A stretch of 64,000 nucleotides of DNA from Actinomycetota bacterium (GTDB taxonomy: Bacteria; Actinomycetota; Actinomycetes; Mycobacteriales; HKI-0501). The notes beneath the pieces were generated by a model. That model saw only the letters and a list, made by a program, of their open reading frames with translations. It was not told the DNA's origin and did no database searches. The stretch covers positions 1 to 64,000 of the forward strand of contig JAVEDU010000096.1 in the NCBI GenBank assembly GCA_030840805.1, read 5' to 3'. Position 1 is the first letter of the stretch; each line of letters starts with the position of its first letter. Shown in pieces: positions 42,325 through 50,285 of the stretch. A program made the translations under genes and the position numbers.

Positions 42325-42873
42325 CTAGGCGGCGATGCCGTCCTCGCAGGCGTCCAGCGCCTCGGGCACGGTCTTGACGACCTGCAGCACCTCCAGGGCC
42401 GTGGCCCGGACGAAGCCCTCCTCCGTCAGCCGTCCCAGCCAGTCGAGCAACGGCGTGTAGAAGCCGTCCGGGTCGAGCAGGACGACCGGCTTGCTGTGGA
42501 ACACCAGCGATCGGGACGTCCACGTCTCGAACAGCTCCTCCAGCGTGCCGATCCCGCCGGGCAGCGCCACGAACGCATCCGCCCGGTCGTCCATCCCGGC
42601 CTTCCGCTCCCGCATCGTGCCGGTGAGGATCAGCTCGTCGGAGTCCGTGTCGGCGATCTCCTGGTCGGACAGGGCGGCCGGGATGACCCCCACCGTCCGG
42701 GCCCCGCCGGCCCGGGCGGCGCGGGCGACGGCGCCCATCATCGAGACCTTGCCGCCGCCGGTGACGAGGGTGTGGCCGCGCCGCGCCAGTTCGGTGCCCA
42801 GCTCGGTGGCCAGCTCGACGTACCGCGGGTCGATCAGTTCCGACGACGCGCAGTACACGCAGATCGCGGCCAC
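42325..42873 (-). CDS. LOG family protein (TIGR00730)
   Basis: This 182-residue Rossmann-fold protein of the lysine-decarboxylase-like LOG family has the signature LVTGGGKVSMMGAVARAA, MRERKAGMDDRADAFVALPGGIGTLEELFE (PGGxGTxxE) and HSKPVVLLDPDGFY. Members cleave nucleoside 5'-monophosphates at the glycosidic bond, including cytokinin riboside phosphates. The GTG start at 42873 directly abuts the stop of the next LOG gene upstream (TGAGTG), so the paralogues are co-transcribed. Confidence 0.92.
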   Translation of the reverse strand: MAAICVYCASSELIDPRYVELATELGTELARRGHTLVTGGGKVSMMGAVARAARAGGARTVGVIPAALSDQEIADTDSDELILTGTMRERKAGMDDRADAFVALPGGIGTLEELFETWTSRSLVFHSKPVVLLDPDGFYTPLLDWLGRLTEEGFVRATALEVLQVVKTVPEALDACEDGIAA

Positions 42874-43746
42874 TCAGCTCTCCGGCCGGTTCGCCGCCCG
42901 CTGCTGGTCGTGCGCGGTCTCGGCGACCGCCTCGCACTCCGCCGGGCTGCCCCACCGCTGGGCCTCGCGGATCGTCGCGACCGCCTCGTCCACGTCGTCG
43001 GTCACCGAGATCAGTCCGAGGTCGGCCTCGTGGATCATCCCGGCCGGGAGCATCGCGGTACGGAGCCAGTCGATCAGCCCGGACCAGTACGCGGTCCCGA
43101 GCAGCACGACCGGGAACCGCGTGACCTTGCCGGTCTGCACCAGCGTCAGCGCCTCGAACAGCTCGTCCATCGTGCCGAAGCCGCCGGGGAGCACCACGAA
43201 CGCCTGGGAGTACTTCACGAACATCGTCTTGCGCGCGAAGAAGTACCGGAAGTTGATGCCGAGGTCGACGTAGTCGTTCAGGTCCTGCTCGATCGGCAGC
43301 TCGATGCCGAGCCCGACCGACGTGCCGCCGGCCTCGCACGCCCCCTTGTTGGCGGCCTCCATCGCGCCCGGGCCACCGCCGGTGATCACCGCGAAGCCGG
43401 CCGCCGCCAGTGCCCCGCCGACCCTCTCCCCGAGCACGTACTCGGCGGAGTCGCGGCGGGTCCGCGCGGATCCGAAGACGCTCACCGCCCGCCCCAGCTC
43501 GGCGAGCTGGCCGAAGCCCTCGACGAACTCGGCCTGGATGCGCAGCACCCGCCACGGGTCGGTGTGGACCCAGTCGCTGGGCCCGCGGCTGTCCAGCAGC
43601 CGCTGGTCGGTGGTGGACGTCGGCACCTGGCGGCCTCGCAGGGTCACCGGACCCCGGTGCCGCTCGTCGGTGCCGGGCACCGCGCCGCGGTGCAACTCGG
43701 ATGTGATGCCGTCGTCGGGCCGGACGGCCCCGTTCTCGGAGGTCAT
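42874..43746 (-). CDS. LOG family protein, longer paralogue
   Basis: This protein of about 290 residues belongs to the second TIGR00730 subfamily. It has a 70-residue N-terminal extension, then AVSVFGSARTRRDSAEY, VITGGGPGAMEAANKGA, FFARKTMFVKYSQAFVVLPGGFGTMDELFE and AYWSGLIDWL. This type sits beside dapE in mycobacteria (Rv1205 region as I recall). A nucleotide phosphoribohydrolase activity is predicted. ATG at 43746 is preferred over a GTG three codons upstream. Confidence 0.92.
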   Translation of the reverse strand: MTSENGAVRPDDGITSELHRGAVPGTDERHRGPVTLRGRQVPTSTTDQRLLDSRGPSDWVHTDPWRVLRIQAEFVEGFGQLAELGRAVSVFGSARTRRDSAEYVLGERVGGALAAAGFAVITGGGPGAMEAANKGACEAGGTSVGLGIELPIEQDLNDYVDLGINFRYFFARKTMFVKYSQAFVVLPGGFGTMDELFEALTLVQTGKVTRFPVVLLGTAYWSGLIDWLRTAMLPAGMIHEADLGLISVTDDVDEAVATIREAQRWGSPAECEAVAETAHDQQRAANRPES

Positions 43747-43803
43747 GGGCGCCACCGTAAACCGGCGTTGCCACGGCTGCCCGACGGTCCCGGGAACACT
43801 GCC

Positions 43804-44862
43804 CTACCTGCCGAGGTACGCGCGGAGCGCCTCGGCGGCCGCGGTGATCTTCGGGATCTCGACGTACTCCTCGCGCTTGTGGGCGAGGTTCGGGTCGCCG
43901 GGGCCGAAGTTCACGGCCGGGATCCCGAGGGCGGCGAAGCGCGCCACGTCGGTCCAGCCGTACTTGGCGGACGGCGCACCGCCCACCGCGGCGAGGAAGT
44001 CCCCGGCGGCCGGGGCGGCGAGCCCGGGCAGCGCACCCGGCGCGGAATCGGTGACCTCCACGGTGAACCCGGCGAACACGTCCCGCACGTGCCGCTCGGC
44101 GTCCGCCTCGTCCCGGTCGGGGGCGAACCGGAAGTTCACCGTCACCGCGCACTCGTCCGGGATCACGTTGCCCGCGACTCCGCCCTCGATGCGCACGGCG
44201 TTCAGCCCCTCGCGGTACGTGCAGCCGTCGATCTCCACCGACCGCGGCTCGTACGCCCCGAGCCGGGTCAGCACCTCGCCCGCCGCGTGGACGGCGTTCT
44301 CGCCGAGCCACGAGCGGGCGGAGTGCGCCCGCTGCCCGGTGGTCCGCACCACGGCCCGCAGGGTGCCCTGGCAGCCGGCCTCGACCAGCCCGTTCGTCGG
44401 CTCCATCAGGATCGCGAGATCGGCGTCGAGGAGCGGACGGTGCTCGCGGGCGAGGCGCCCGAGGCCGTTCCTCGTGGCCTCGACCTCCTCGTTGTCGTAA
44501 CAGACGATCGTCAGGTCGTACGCCGGGTCGGGGATCGTCGCGGCGAGGTGCAGCAGCACCGCGACGCCGGACTTCATGTCCGAGGTGCCGCAGCCGTACA
44601 TCCGGTCGCCGTCCACCCGGGAGGGGACGTTGTCGGCGATCGGGACGGTGTCCAGGTGCCCCGCCAGGAGCACACGCCGCGACCGTCCGAGCTCGGTACG
44701 GGCGATGATCGAGTCACCGTCCCGGACCACCTCGAAACGGCCCAGCCCGCGCAGGGCGGACTCCACGGCGTCGGCGAGCCGGCGTTCGTCACCGGACACC
44801 GACTCGGTGTCGACCAGGGTGGCCGTGAGGTCGATCGGGTCGGCGGTGAGGTCCAGGTGCAT
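43804..44862 (-). CDS. dapE: Succinyl-diaminopimelate desuccinylase
   Basis: This 352-residue M20 family di-zinc amidohydrolase has [13 protein letters not shown] (His and catalytic Asp), [19 protein letters not shown] (bridging Asp), [10 protein letters not shown] (Glu pair), [13 protein letters not shown] and a C-terminal His in [11 protein letters not shown]. It releases succinate from N-succinyl-LL-diaminopimelate in lysine and peptidoglycan synthesis. ATG at 44862 is seven bases from a TAGCCT box that overlaps the end of the upstream VOC gene, so it has its own leaderless promoter. Confidence 0.94.
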   Translation of the reverse strand: MHLDLTADPIDLTATLVDTESVSGDERRLADAVESALRGLGRFEVVRDGDSIIARTELGRSRRVLLAGHLDTVPIADNVPSRVDGDRMYGCGTSDMKSGVAVLLHLAATIPDPAYDLTIVCYDNEEVEATRNGLGRLAREHRPLLDADLAILMEPTNGLVEAGCQGTLRAVVRTTGQRAHSARSWLGENAVHAAGEVLTRLGAYEPRSVEIDGCTYREGLNAVRIEGGVAGNVIPDECAVTVNFRFAPDRDEADAERHVRDVFAGFTVEVTDSAPGALPGLAAPAAGDFLAAVGGAPSAKYGWTDVARFAALGIPAVNFGPGDPNLAHKREEYVEIPKITAAAEALRAYLGR

Positions 44863-44869
44863 GCGGGTC

Positions 44870-44875
44870 AGGCTA
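44870..44875 (-). promoter_or_regulatory. TAGCCT -10 box for dapE
   Basis: On the minus strand TAGCCT is followed by seven bases and the ATG at 44862. It overlaps the stop codon of the VOC gene. Confidence 0.55.
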
Positions 44876-45580
44876 GCTTTCGGGCCCGAACGCGCAGAAC
44901 TCGTTGCCCTCCGGGTCGGCCAGCACCCACCAGCGGGCGTCGTCGTCGGGCTCGCGCAGAACCCTCGCGCCCCGGTCCACGAGCAGCCGCGGATCGTCCG
45001 TGGTCACGTCCCAGTGCCAGCGGTTCTTGGCCGTCTTCGGCTCCGGTACCGGGGTGAACACCCAGTACCGCCACGGGAAGCCCGCCGCTCCCTCCACCCA
45101 CGCCCACGGCGCGCCGTCACGGCGGCAGGCCTCCCCGCCCGTGGCGCCCGCCCACCACCGCGCCTGCGCCCAGGGATCGGCGCAGTCCACGACCAGTTCG
45201 AACGCCTCCACGGCGGGCGGCTTGTGGTACGGATGCGGGCCCATCGCGCAGAACGTGGTGCCCTCCGGGTCGGCCAGCACCCACCAGTCGCGGTCCCCGC
45301 CGGGCTCGGACTCGACGGTGGCGCCGAGCGCGACCAGCGGGGACGGGTCGTACGTCGGCAGCCGGACGTCGAGGTGCAGGCGGGTCTTCACCGTCCGGGG
45401 CTCGGGGACGCGGTTCACCCAGATCCGGCGGTGCGGGTCCGCCGCGTCGAGGCGCAGGTCCCCGTCGTCCCCGGCGACCGGGTCCAGGCCCAGCACCGCG
45501 GCCCAGAACCGACCGAGCGCGACCGGGTCCCCGGCGTCCGCGCACAGGTCCTTGAACTTGGCATCCGGCATCTGCGTCAC
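44873..45580 (-). CDS. VOC family protein with two glyoxalase-like domains
   Basis: This 235-residue protein consists of two tandem VOC domains. Each begins with a DP(V/W)-like helix start ([36 protein letters not shown]) and ends in a [17 protein letters not shown] / [17 protein letters not shown] strand pair. The glyoxalase_6-like type binds small ligands or confers resistance; the substrate is unknown. Start is at 45580; the open frame in another register is not used. It precedes dapE, which seems to have its own promoter. Confidence 0.88.
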   Translation of the reverse strand: MTQMPDAKFKDLCADAGDPVALGRFWAAVLGLDPVAGDDGDLRLDAADPHRRIWVNRVPEPRTVKTRLHLDVRLPTYDPSPLVALGATVESEPGGDRDWWVLADPEGTTFCAMGPHPYHKPPAVEAFELVVDCADPWAQARWWAGATGGEACRRDGAPWAWVEGAAGFPWRYWVFTPVPEPKTAKNRWHWDVTTDDPRLLVDRGARVLREPDDDARWWVLADPEGNEFCAFGPES

Positions 45581-45627
45581 CCCTCACAGGGCGCCGTCCG
45601 CGTTTCCGCCCCGCGGACGGTTGGCCC

Positions 45628-45633
45628 TAGGCT
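45628..45633 (+). promoter_or_regulatory. TAGGCT -10 box for dapD
   Basis: TAGGCT is followed by seven bases (GCGGGCC) and the ATG at 45641. No ribosome site is present, so the transcript is probably leaderless. Confidence 0.58.
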
Positions 45634-45640
45634 GCGGGCC

Positions 45641-46672
45641 ATGACCGTACCGACCACCACTGACAATTCCGCGCCCGCCACGGTGCTCACCGGCGCCTGG
45701 GGCGTCGGCATCGCCACCGTGACCGACGGCGGTCAGGTCCTCGACACCTGGTTCCCCGCGCCGCGCCTGGACCCCGACGCCGCGCTGGTCGAGCGCCTCG
45801 GCATCGCCGACGGCGGCACGGTCGCCGTGGCGGACGCCGAGGCCGAGAACCTGCTGGGCATCCCCGGCGGCGGCCTGCTGGGCCCCGACGCCGCCCGCGG
45901 GGTGCGGCGCGAGGTCGTCGTCACGCACCTGCCGGACCTGTCCGCGGCGCCGGCCGACACGTACGACGCCTACCTGCGCCTGCACCTGCTCTCGCACCGG
46001 CTGGTGAAGCCGCACGGGCTGTCGCTGGACGGCGTGTTCGGGGCGCTGCCGAACGTGGTCTGGACCTCGGCCGGCCCCTGTGCCGTCGACGACTTCGAGA
46101 ACACGCGGCTGCGACTGCGGGCGACCGGGGTGGCCGTGCAGGTGTTCGGCGTGGACAAGTTCCCGCGGATGACCGACTACGTGGTGCCGACCGGCGTCCG
46201 CATCGCCGACGCGGACCGGGTCCGCCTCGGCGCGCACCTCGCGCCCGGGACGACCGTGATGCACGAGGGCTTCGTGAACTTCAACGCCGGCACGCTCGGC
46301 AACTCGATGGTCGAGGGCCGGATCTCGGCCGGCGTGGTCGTCGGCAACGGGTCGGACATCGGCGGCGGCGCGTCGATCATGGGCACGCTGTCCGGCGGCG
46401 GCAAGCAGGTCGTCTCGATCGGCGAGCGGTGTCTGCTGGGCGCCAACGCCGGGATCGGGATCTCGCTCGGGAACGACTGCGTGGTCGAGGCCGGGGCCTA
46501 CGTCACGGCGGGGTCGAAGCTCACGCTGCCGGACGGGCGGGTCGTCAAGGCCGCGGAGCTGTCCGGGCAGTCCGGCCTGCTCTTCCGCCGGAACTCGGTG
46601 AGCGGCGCGCTGGAGGCGGTCCCGCGGCAGGGCCAGGGCATCGAGCTGAACGCGGCACTGCACGCCAACTGA
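45641..46672 (+). CDS. dapD: Tetrahydrodipicolinate N-succinyltransferase, actinobacterial type
   Basis: This 343-residue protein has a mixed N-terminal domain and a C-terminal left-handed beta-helix ([42 protein letters not shown]). It ends with [15 protein letters not shown], typical of the mycobacterial DapD group. It succinylates tetrahydrodipicolinate in diaminopimelate synthesis. dapE lies divergently upstream behind the VOC gene and dapC converges on it. A family B palindrome follows its stop by eight bases. Confidence 0.94.
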   Translation: MTVPTTTDNSAPATVLTGAWGVGIATVTDGGQVLDTWFPAPRLDPDAALVERLGIADGGTVAVADAEAENLLGIPGGGLLGPDAARGVRREVVVTHLPDLSAAPADTYDAYLRLHLLSHRLVKPHGLSLDGVFGALPNVVWTSAGPCAVDDFENTRLRLRATGVAVQVFGVDKFPRMTDYVVPTGVRIADADRVRLGAHLAPGTTVMHEGFVNFNAGTLGNSMVEGRISAGVVVGNGSDIGGGASIMGTLSGGGKQVVSIGERCLLGANAGIGISLGNDCVVEAGAYVTAGSKLTLPDGRVVKAAELSGQSGLLFRRNSVSGALEAVPRQGQGIELNAALHAN

Positions 46673-46679
46673 CCCTCTG

Positions 46680-46733
46680 GTGATCACCACCTCCCTTTCG
46701 TCGCCGGGGCGACGAAAGGGAGGTGGTGATCAC
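46680..46733. repeat. Family B palindromic repeat, perfect 26-bp arms
   Basis: Arms at 46680-46705 (GTGATCACCACCTCCC then TTTCGTCGCC) and 46708-46733 are exactly complementary, with a two-base loop. It lies between convergent dapD and dapC and contains the dapC stop codon. It shares its outer 12 bases and a GGCGACGAA segment with the repeat at 55442-55498. Confidence 0.88.
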
Positions 46734-47866
46734 GGGGTAGCGGAGAGGCGCTCCACCGCCGCGGCCACCCGCTCGTCGGTCGCCGTGAGCGCCACCCGGA
46801 CGTGCCGGCGACCGGCCGGTCCGTAGAACTCCCCCGGCGCGACCAGGATCCCGCGCTCCGCCAGCCACGACACCGTGGTCCAGCAGTCCTCGCCGCGGGT
46901 CACCCACAGGTACAGCCCGGCCTCGGAGTGCTCGACCGTGAACCCGGCGCCGACCAGGGCGGCCCGCAGCCGCGTCCGCCGCACCCCGTACCGCGCCCTC
47001 TGCTCGGCCACGTGGGCGGAGTCCCCCAGCGCCGCGATCATGGCGGCCTGCACCGGGGCGGGCACGATCATCCCGGCGTGCTTGCGGATCTCCAGCAGCC
47101 GGGCGATCAGCGCCGGGTCACCGCCGACGTACCCGGCACGGTACCCGGCGAGATTCGACCGCTTGGACAGCGAGTGCACGGCCAGGATGCCGTCCAGCGA
47201 GCCGCCGTTGACGGCGGGATCGAGCACGCTGACCGGCTCGGCCTCCCAGCCGAGCTCCAGGTAGCACTCGTCCGACACCACCACGGCGCCCCGCTCCCGG
47301 GCCCACGCGACCACCTTCGCGAGGTGCGCAGCGGGCAGGACACGGCCGGTCGGGTTGGACGGCGAGTTGACCCACACGAGCGACACCGGCGCGGGGCCCA
47401 CCGCGGCCGTCGAGTCGGCCCGCAGGACGGCCGCACCCGCCAGCCGCGTGCCCACGTCGTAGGTCGGGTACGCGAGCTCCGGGATCACCACGGTGTCCGC
47501 GGGGCCGAGACCGAGCAGCGTGGGCAGCCACGCCACCATCTCCTTGGACCCGATGGTCGGGAGCACGCCCACCTCGGCCGGCGCCCCGCACCGCGTCACG
47601 AACCACGCGGCGATCGCCGCACGCAGCGCGGGCGAACCGGCCGTGAGCGGGTACGCGGGCGCGTCGGCCGCCGCGGCCAGCGCCTCCCGGACCGGTGCGG
47701 GCGTCGGATCGACCGGCGTGCCGACGGAGAGGTCCACCACACCGCCGTCGACGGCGCGGGCCGTCACCGCGTACGGCGCGAGGGAGTCCCACGGGAAGTC
47801 GGGAAGCGAGCGCGCCGCCGACCCGGAGCGGGCGGGCGGCGCGATCGGCTGAGAAGGAGTGCTCAC
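46730..47866 (-). CDS. dapC: N-succinyldiaminopimelate aminotransferase
   Basis: This 378-residue class I/II PLP aminotransferase has [52 protein letters not shown], and the PLP lysine in [19 protein letters not shown]. Paired with fdxA as in other actinobacteria, it is the DapC type acting on succinyl-amino-ketopimelate. GTG at 47866 overlaps the fdxA stop by four bases. The stop codon lies in a family B palindrome, so the last residues abut the repeat. Confidence 0.93.
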   Translation of the reverse strand: MSTPSQPIAPPARSGSAARSLPDFPWDSLAPYAVTARAVDGGVVDLSVGTPVDPTPAPVREALAAAADAPAYPLTAGSPALRAAIAAWFVTRCGAPAEVGVLPTIGSKEMVAWLPTLLGLGPADTVVIPELAYPTYDVGTRLAGAAVLRADSTAAVGPAPVSLVWVNSPSNPTGRVLPAAHLAKVVAWARERGAVVVSDECYLELGWEAEPVSVLDPAVNGGSLDGILAVHSLSKRSNLAGYRAGYVGGDPALIARLLEIRKHAGMIVPAPVQAAMIAALGDSAHVAEQRARYGVRRTRLRAALVGAGFTVEHSEAGLYLWVTRGEDCWTTVSWLAERGILVAPGEFYGPAGRRHVRVALTATDERVAAAVERLSATP

Positions 47867-48183
47867 TCGGCCTTCGGGGGCAGCGCGGCGACGAGCGGGT
47901 GGTCCTTGTCGATCTTGCCCATCTTGGAGGCCCCACCCGGCGAACCGAGGTCGTCGAAGAAGTCGACGTTCGCGGTGTAGTAGTCCTTCCACTGCGCCGG
48001 CACGTCGTCCTCGTAGAAGATCGCCTCGACCGGGCACACCGGCTCGCAGGCACCGCAGTCCACGCACTCGTCGGGGTGGATGTAGAGCATCCGGTTGCCC
48101 TCGTAGATGCAGTCGACGGGGCATTCCTCGATGCACGCCTTGTCGAGCACGTCGACACAGGGCTCGGCGATGACGTAGGTCAC
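47863..48183 (-). CDS. fdxA: 7Fe ferredoxin
   Basis: This 106-residue ferredoxin has a [3Fe-4S] cluster region ([23 protein letters not shown]) and a [4Fe-4S] motif [15 protein letters not shown], followed by the tail typical of actinobacterial FdxA ([22 protein letters not shown]). It is a soluble electron carrier. The GTG start at 48183 with an AGAGGA site gives the usual TYVIAEPC beginning; the frame is open to 48237. It is coupled to dapC by overlap. Confidence 0.95.
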   Translation of the reverse strand: MTYVIAEPCVDVLDKACIEECPVDCIYEGNRMLYIHPDECVDCGACEPVCPVEAIFYEDDVPAQWKDYYTANVDFFDDLGSPGGASKMGKIDKDHPLVAALPPKAE

Positions 48184-48313
48184 GGGACAGTCCTCTCGGC
48201 GATCCGACAGCGCAGCACCGCGGGTCGGGGACAACACTTCGGTAGGGGAAGCAACGCCTCCTTAGTATCCCGCTCAGGAGATCAATGCGTCCCCCGGGGG
48301 GTGGAACGTTCAG

Positions 48314-49252
48314 GTGGGTGGATCGATCAATGCCTCAGACCTCGGACACCGGGTCGTGGTGCGACGCCGGATCGGGATGACCGACGGGCGCCCGCGGTAC
48401 ACCGACGTCCTCGGTGAGCTGCGGTCTCTCGGCGACGGGGTGGCCGTCGTACGCACGAAGGACGGTACCGAGGTGGCGGTCCCGACGGCCGAGATCGCCC
48501 TCGCCAAACGGGTCCCACCTGCTCCGGTACGCCGTACGCACCTCCCCGACCTGGAGCTCGAACGCATCGCCGCGCTCGGCTGGCCGGGCACCGAGTCCGA
48601 GGAACGGGACGGGTGGCTGCTCCGGGCCGGCGGCGGGTTCACCGGGCGCGCGAACTCGGCCCTCCCCCTGACCGCGGAGCCGGACGTCGCGCCGGTGCTC
48701 CGCTGGTACGCCGAGCGCGGGCTGCCCGCGCTCGTCCACCTCCCGACGACCGCCGACCTGTTCACCACCCTCACGGGCCGGGGCTGGGAGGTGCTCCACG
48801 GCGCGGTCGTCCTCACCGCGTCGGGCGCGGCCGTCCTCCGCACCCTGGCCGGGCCCGGGGACCTGCCCGCCGTGGAGGTGCACGAGAGGCCGGACGCCGA
48901 CTGGCTGTCGCTCTACCACCATCGGGGCGGCCCCCTCCCCCCGGCGGCGGTGGGCGTGCTGACCGCGGGCATTGCCCCGGAGTTCGTGACGCTGCGGATC
49001 GACGGCCGGCCGGTGGCGAGCTGCCGTACCGCCACCGCGGAGGGCTGGCTCGGGCTGTCGGCGGTCGAGGTGGACCCGGAGTTCCGCCGGCGGGGCCTGG
49101 CCACGCATCTGCTCCGCCAGGTGCTGGAGCGCACCGACGCGCCGCACGTCTACCTGCAGACCGAGCAGTCGAACGCGCCCGCGCTGGCCCTCTACCGGCG
49201 CGCGGGCTTCACCCCGCACCACGAGTACCGCTACCTGCGCGCGCCGGGCTGA
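48314..49252 (+). CDS. GNAT family N-acetyltransferase with SH3-like N-domain
   Basis: This 312-residue protein has residues 1-65 forming a small beta-barrel-like domain (LGHRVVVRRRIG...DVLGELRSLGDGVAVVRTKDG). The rest has two GNAT-like parts, the second with the acetyl-CoA loop EVDPEFRRRGLATHLLRQVLE and QTEQSNAPALALYRRAGF. The acceptor is unknown. The same architecture neighbours fdxA in Streptomyces. The start is a GTG at 48314. The last 22 bases overlap the convergent membrane protein gene. Confidence 0.85.
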   Translation: MGGSINASDLGHRVVVRRRIGMTDGRPRYTDVLGELRSLGDGVAVVRTKDGTEVAVPTAEIALAKRVPPAPVRRTHLPDLELERIAALGWPGTESEERDGWLLRAGGGFTGRANSALPLTAEPDVAPVLRWYAERGLPALVHLPTTADLFTTLTGRGWEVLHGAVVLTASGAAVLRTLAGPGDLPAVEVHERPDADWLSLYHHRGGPLPPAAVGVLTAGIAPEFVTLRIDGRPVASCRTATAEGWLGLSAVEVDPEFRRRGLATHLLRQVLERTDAPHVYLQTEQSNAPALALYRRAGFTPHHEYRYLRAPG

Positions 49253-49740
49253 CGGGACTTCGTCAGCACCCGGTCGGCCTGCTGCTTCCAGGCCCGGCCG
49301 GTCGGGTCCAGCCCGAGCGCCACCGCCAGCAGCACCCCGGCGGCGGCCCCGACGACGAGCAGCCCGGCGCAGAGGGCCAGCTCCTCCGCCACGACCCCGA
49401 GGTCGAACGCGGGACTGCCGCCGACCACCGGCCCGGCCGCGGCGACCAGCGGCGTCGTGGCGACCGTGACGAAGAACAGGTCCCCGGTCACCAGCGGCAC
49501 CCGGCGCCGGAGCGTCCACCGGAACCCGACGACCGCCACGGCCACCACCGTCGCCAGCGCCGACCACGCGGCGAGCTGGAACGTGTCCGTGCCCGCCGGC
49601 AGCGCGAACCGCGCGACCAGCCGGGCCACGAGGTCGATCCCCACCAGCACGCCGGTCGTCGCCGCGATGCGCCGCACCCGGGTCCGGGCACCGGCGGAGA
49701 GTGACCGGGTGGGCCGCCGCCGCACCGTCTGCGCCTTCAT
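49231..49740 (-). CDS. Hypothetical membrane protein (four helices)
   Basis: This 169-residue protein has a basic N-terminus (KAQTVRRRPTRS) and four predicted membrane helices, about residues 28-45, 55-75, 88-108 and 120-145. I do not recognise the family. ATG at 49740 is chosen because a TACGAT box lies exactly seven bases before it; ATGs at 49749 and 49767 are less well placed. It overlaps the GNAT gene by 22 bases. Confidence 0.7.
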   Translation of the reverse strand: MKAQTVRRRPTRSLSAGARTRVRRIAATTGVLVGIDLVARLVARFALPAGTDTFQLAAWSALATVVAVAVVGFRWTLRRRVPLVTGDLFFVTVATTPLVAAAGPVVGGSPAFDLGVVAEELALCAGLLVVGAAAGVLLAVALGLDPTGRAWKQQADRVLTKSRQPGARR

Positions 49741-49747
49741 GGCTGGC

Positions 49748-49753
49748 ATCGTA
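49748..49753 (-). promoter_or_regulatory. TACGAT -10 box, leaderless start
   Basis: On the minus strand TACGAT is followed by seven bases and the ATG at 49740. Confidence 0.5.
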
Positions 49754-49779
49754 GGAGCTCCACGCACCCGCCGGGGTGC

Positions 49780-50235
49780 CTACAGCGAGGTCACCGGCAT
49801 CTGCGTGTGCCTGCCGCGGGTCGCGGCGGAGAGGCGGAACAGCCCCACCATGAAGCTGCCCGCGCCGCACAGGAACACCGCGACCCCCATCCCGGTACCG
49901 GTGAGGATCAGGTCCCCCTCCGCCGTGGGGGTGGCCAGGGCGCCCATCGTCACGAACCACCCCACCACCGGCGCGATGCCGCCGATCCGGCTGCCGGTCG
50001 CCCAGGCGGCGTACGCGACCAGCGGTACGCCGAGGACCGCGCCGAGCACGGGGGACACCGGCAGTGGCCAGTCGGCGAGCCGCAACGGGGTCAGCAGGCC
50101 CTCGACCAGTGCGGACGCGGCACCGGCCACGAACGCGACCACCCCACCGGCGATCCGTACGGCGAGGTCGCCCCGCCCCGGGCGCGCGTGCACGCCGGGC
50201 GCGGCGGGGGCCGTGTCGCGAAGGGTCGGGATCAC
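49780..50235 (-). CDS. DUF6113-like membrane protein
   Basis: This 151-residue protein has about four helices: VRIAGGVVAFVAGAASALVEG, VLGAVLGVPLVAYAAWATG, IAPVVGWFVTMGAL and VAVFLCGAGSFMVGLF. The pattern (TGSR.GG.APVVGWF...EGDLIL) resembles DUF6113 proteins that follow mshB in Streptomyces. The function is unknown. GTG at 50235 is six bases behind a TACGCT box and is preferred over the longer reading from 50289. Confidence 0.75.
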   Translation of the reverse strand: MIPTLRDTAPAAPGVHARPGRGDLAVRIAGGVVAFVAGAASALVEGLLTPLRLADWPLPVSPVLGAVLGVPLVAYAAWATGSRIGGIAPVVGWFVTMGALATPTAEGDLILTGTGMGVAVFLCGAGSFMVGLFRLSAATRGRHTQMPVTSL

Positions 50236-50241
50236 GCGGCG

Positions 50242-50247
50242 AGCGTA
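50242..50247 (-). promoter_or_regulatory. TACGCT -10 box, leaderless start
   Basis: On the minus strand TACGCT is followed by six bases and the GTG at 50235. Confidence 0.5.
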
Positions 50248-50285
50248 ACCGGACGGGCGCGGACGCCCACCGCCCCCGGCGGGGA

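Noticed and set aside
40921-45057. A plus-strand open frame of 1378 codons across the chemoreceptor, LOG and dapE genes
   Set aside because: It is out of frame with or antisense to well-recognised proteins, has low-complexity Arg/Ala/Gly/Pro composition, and reflects the rarity of stop codons in very GC-rich DNA.
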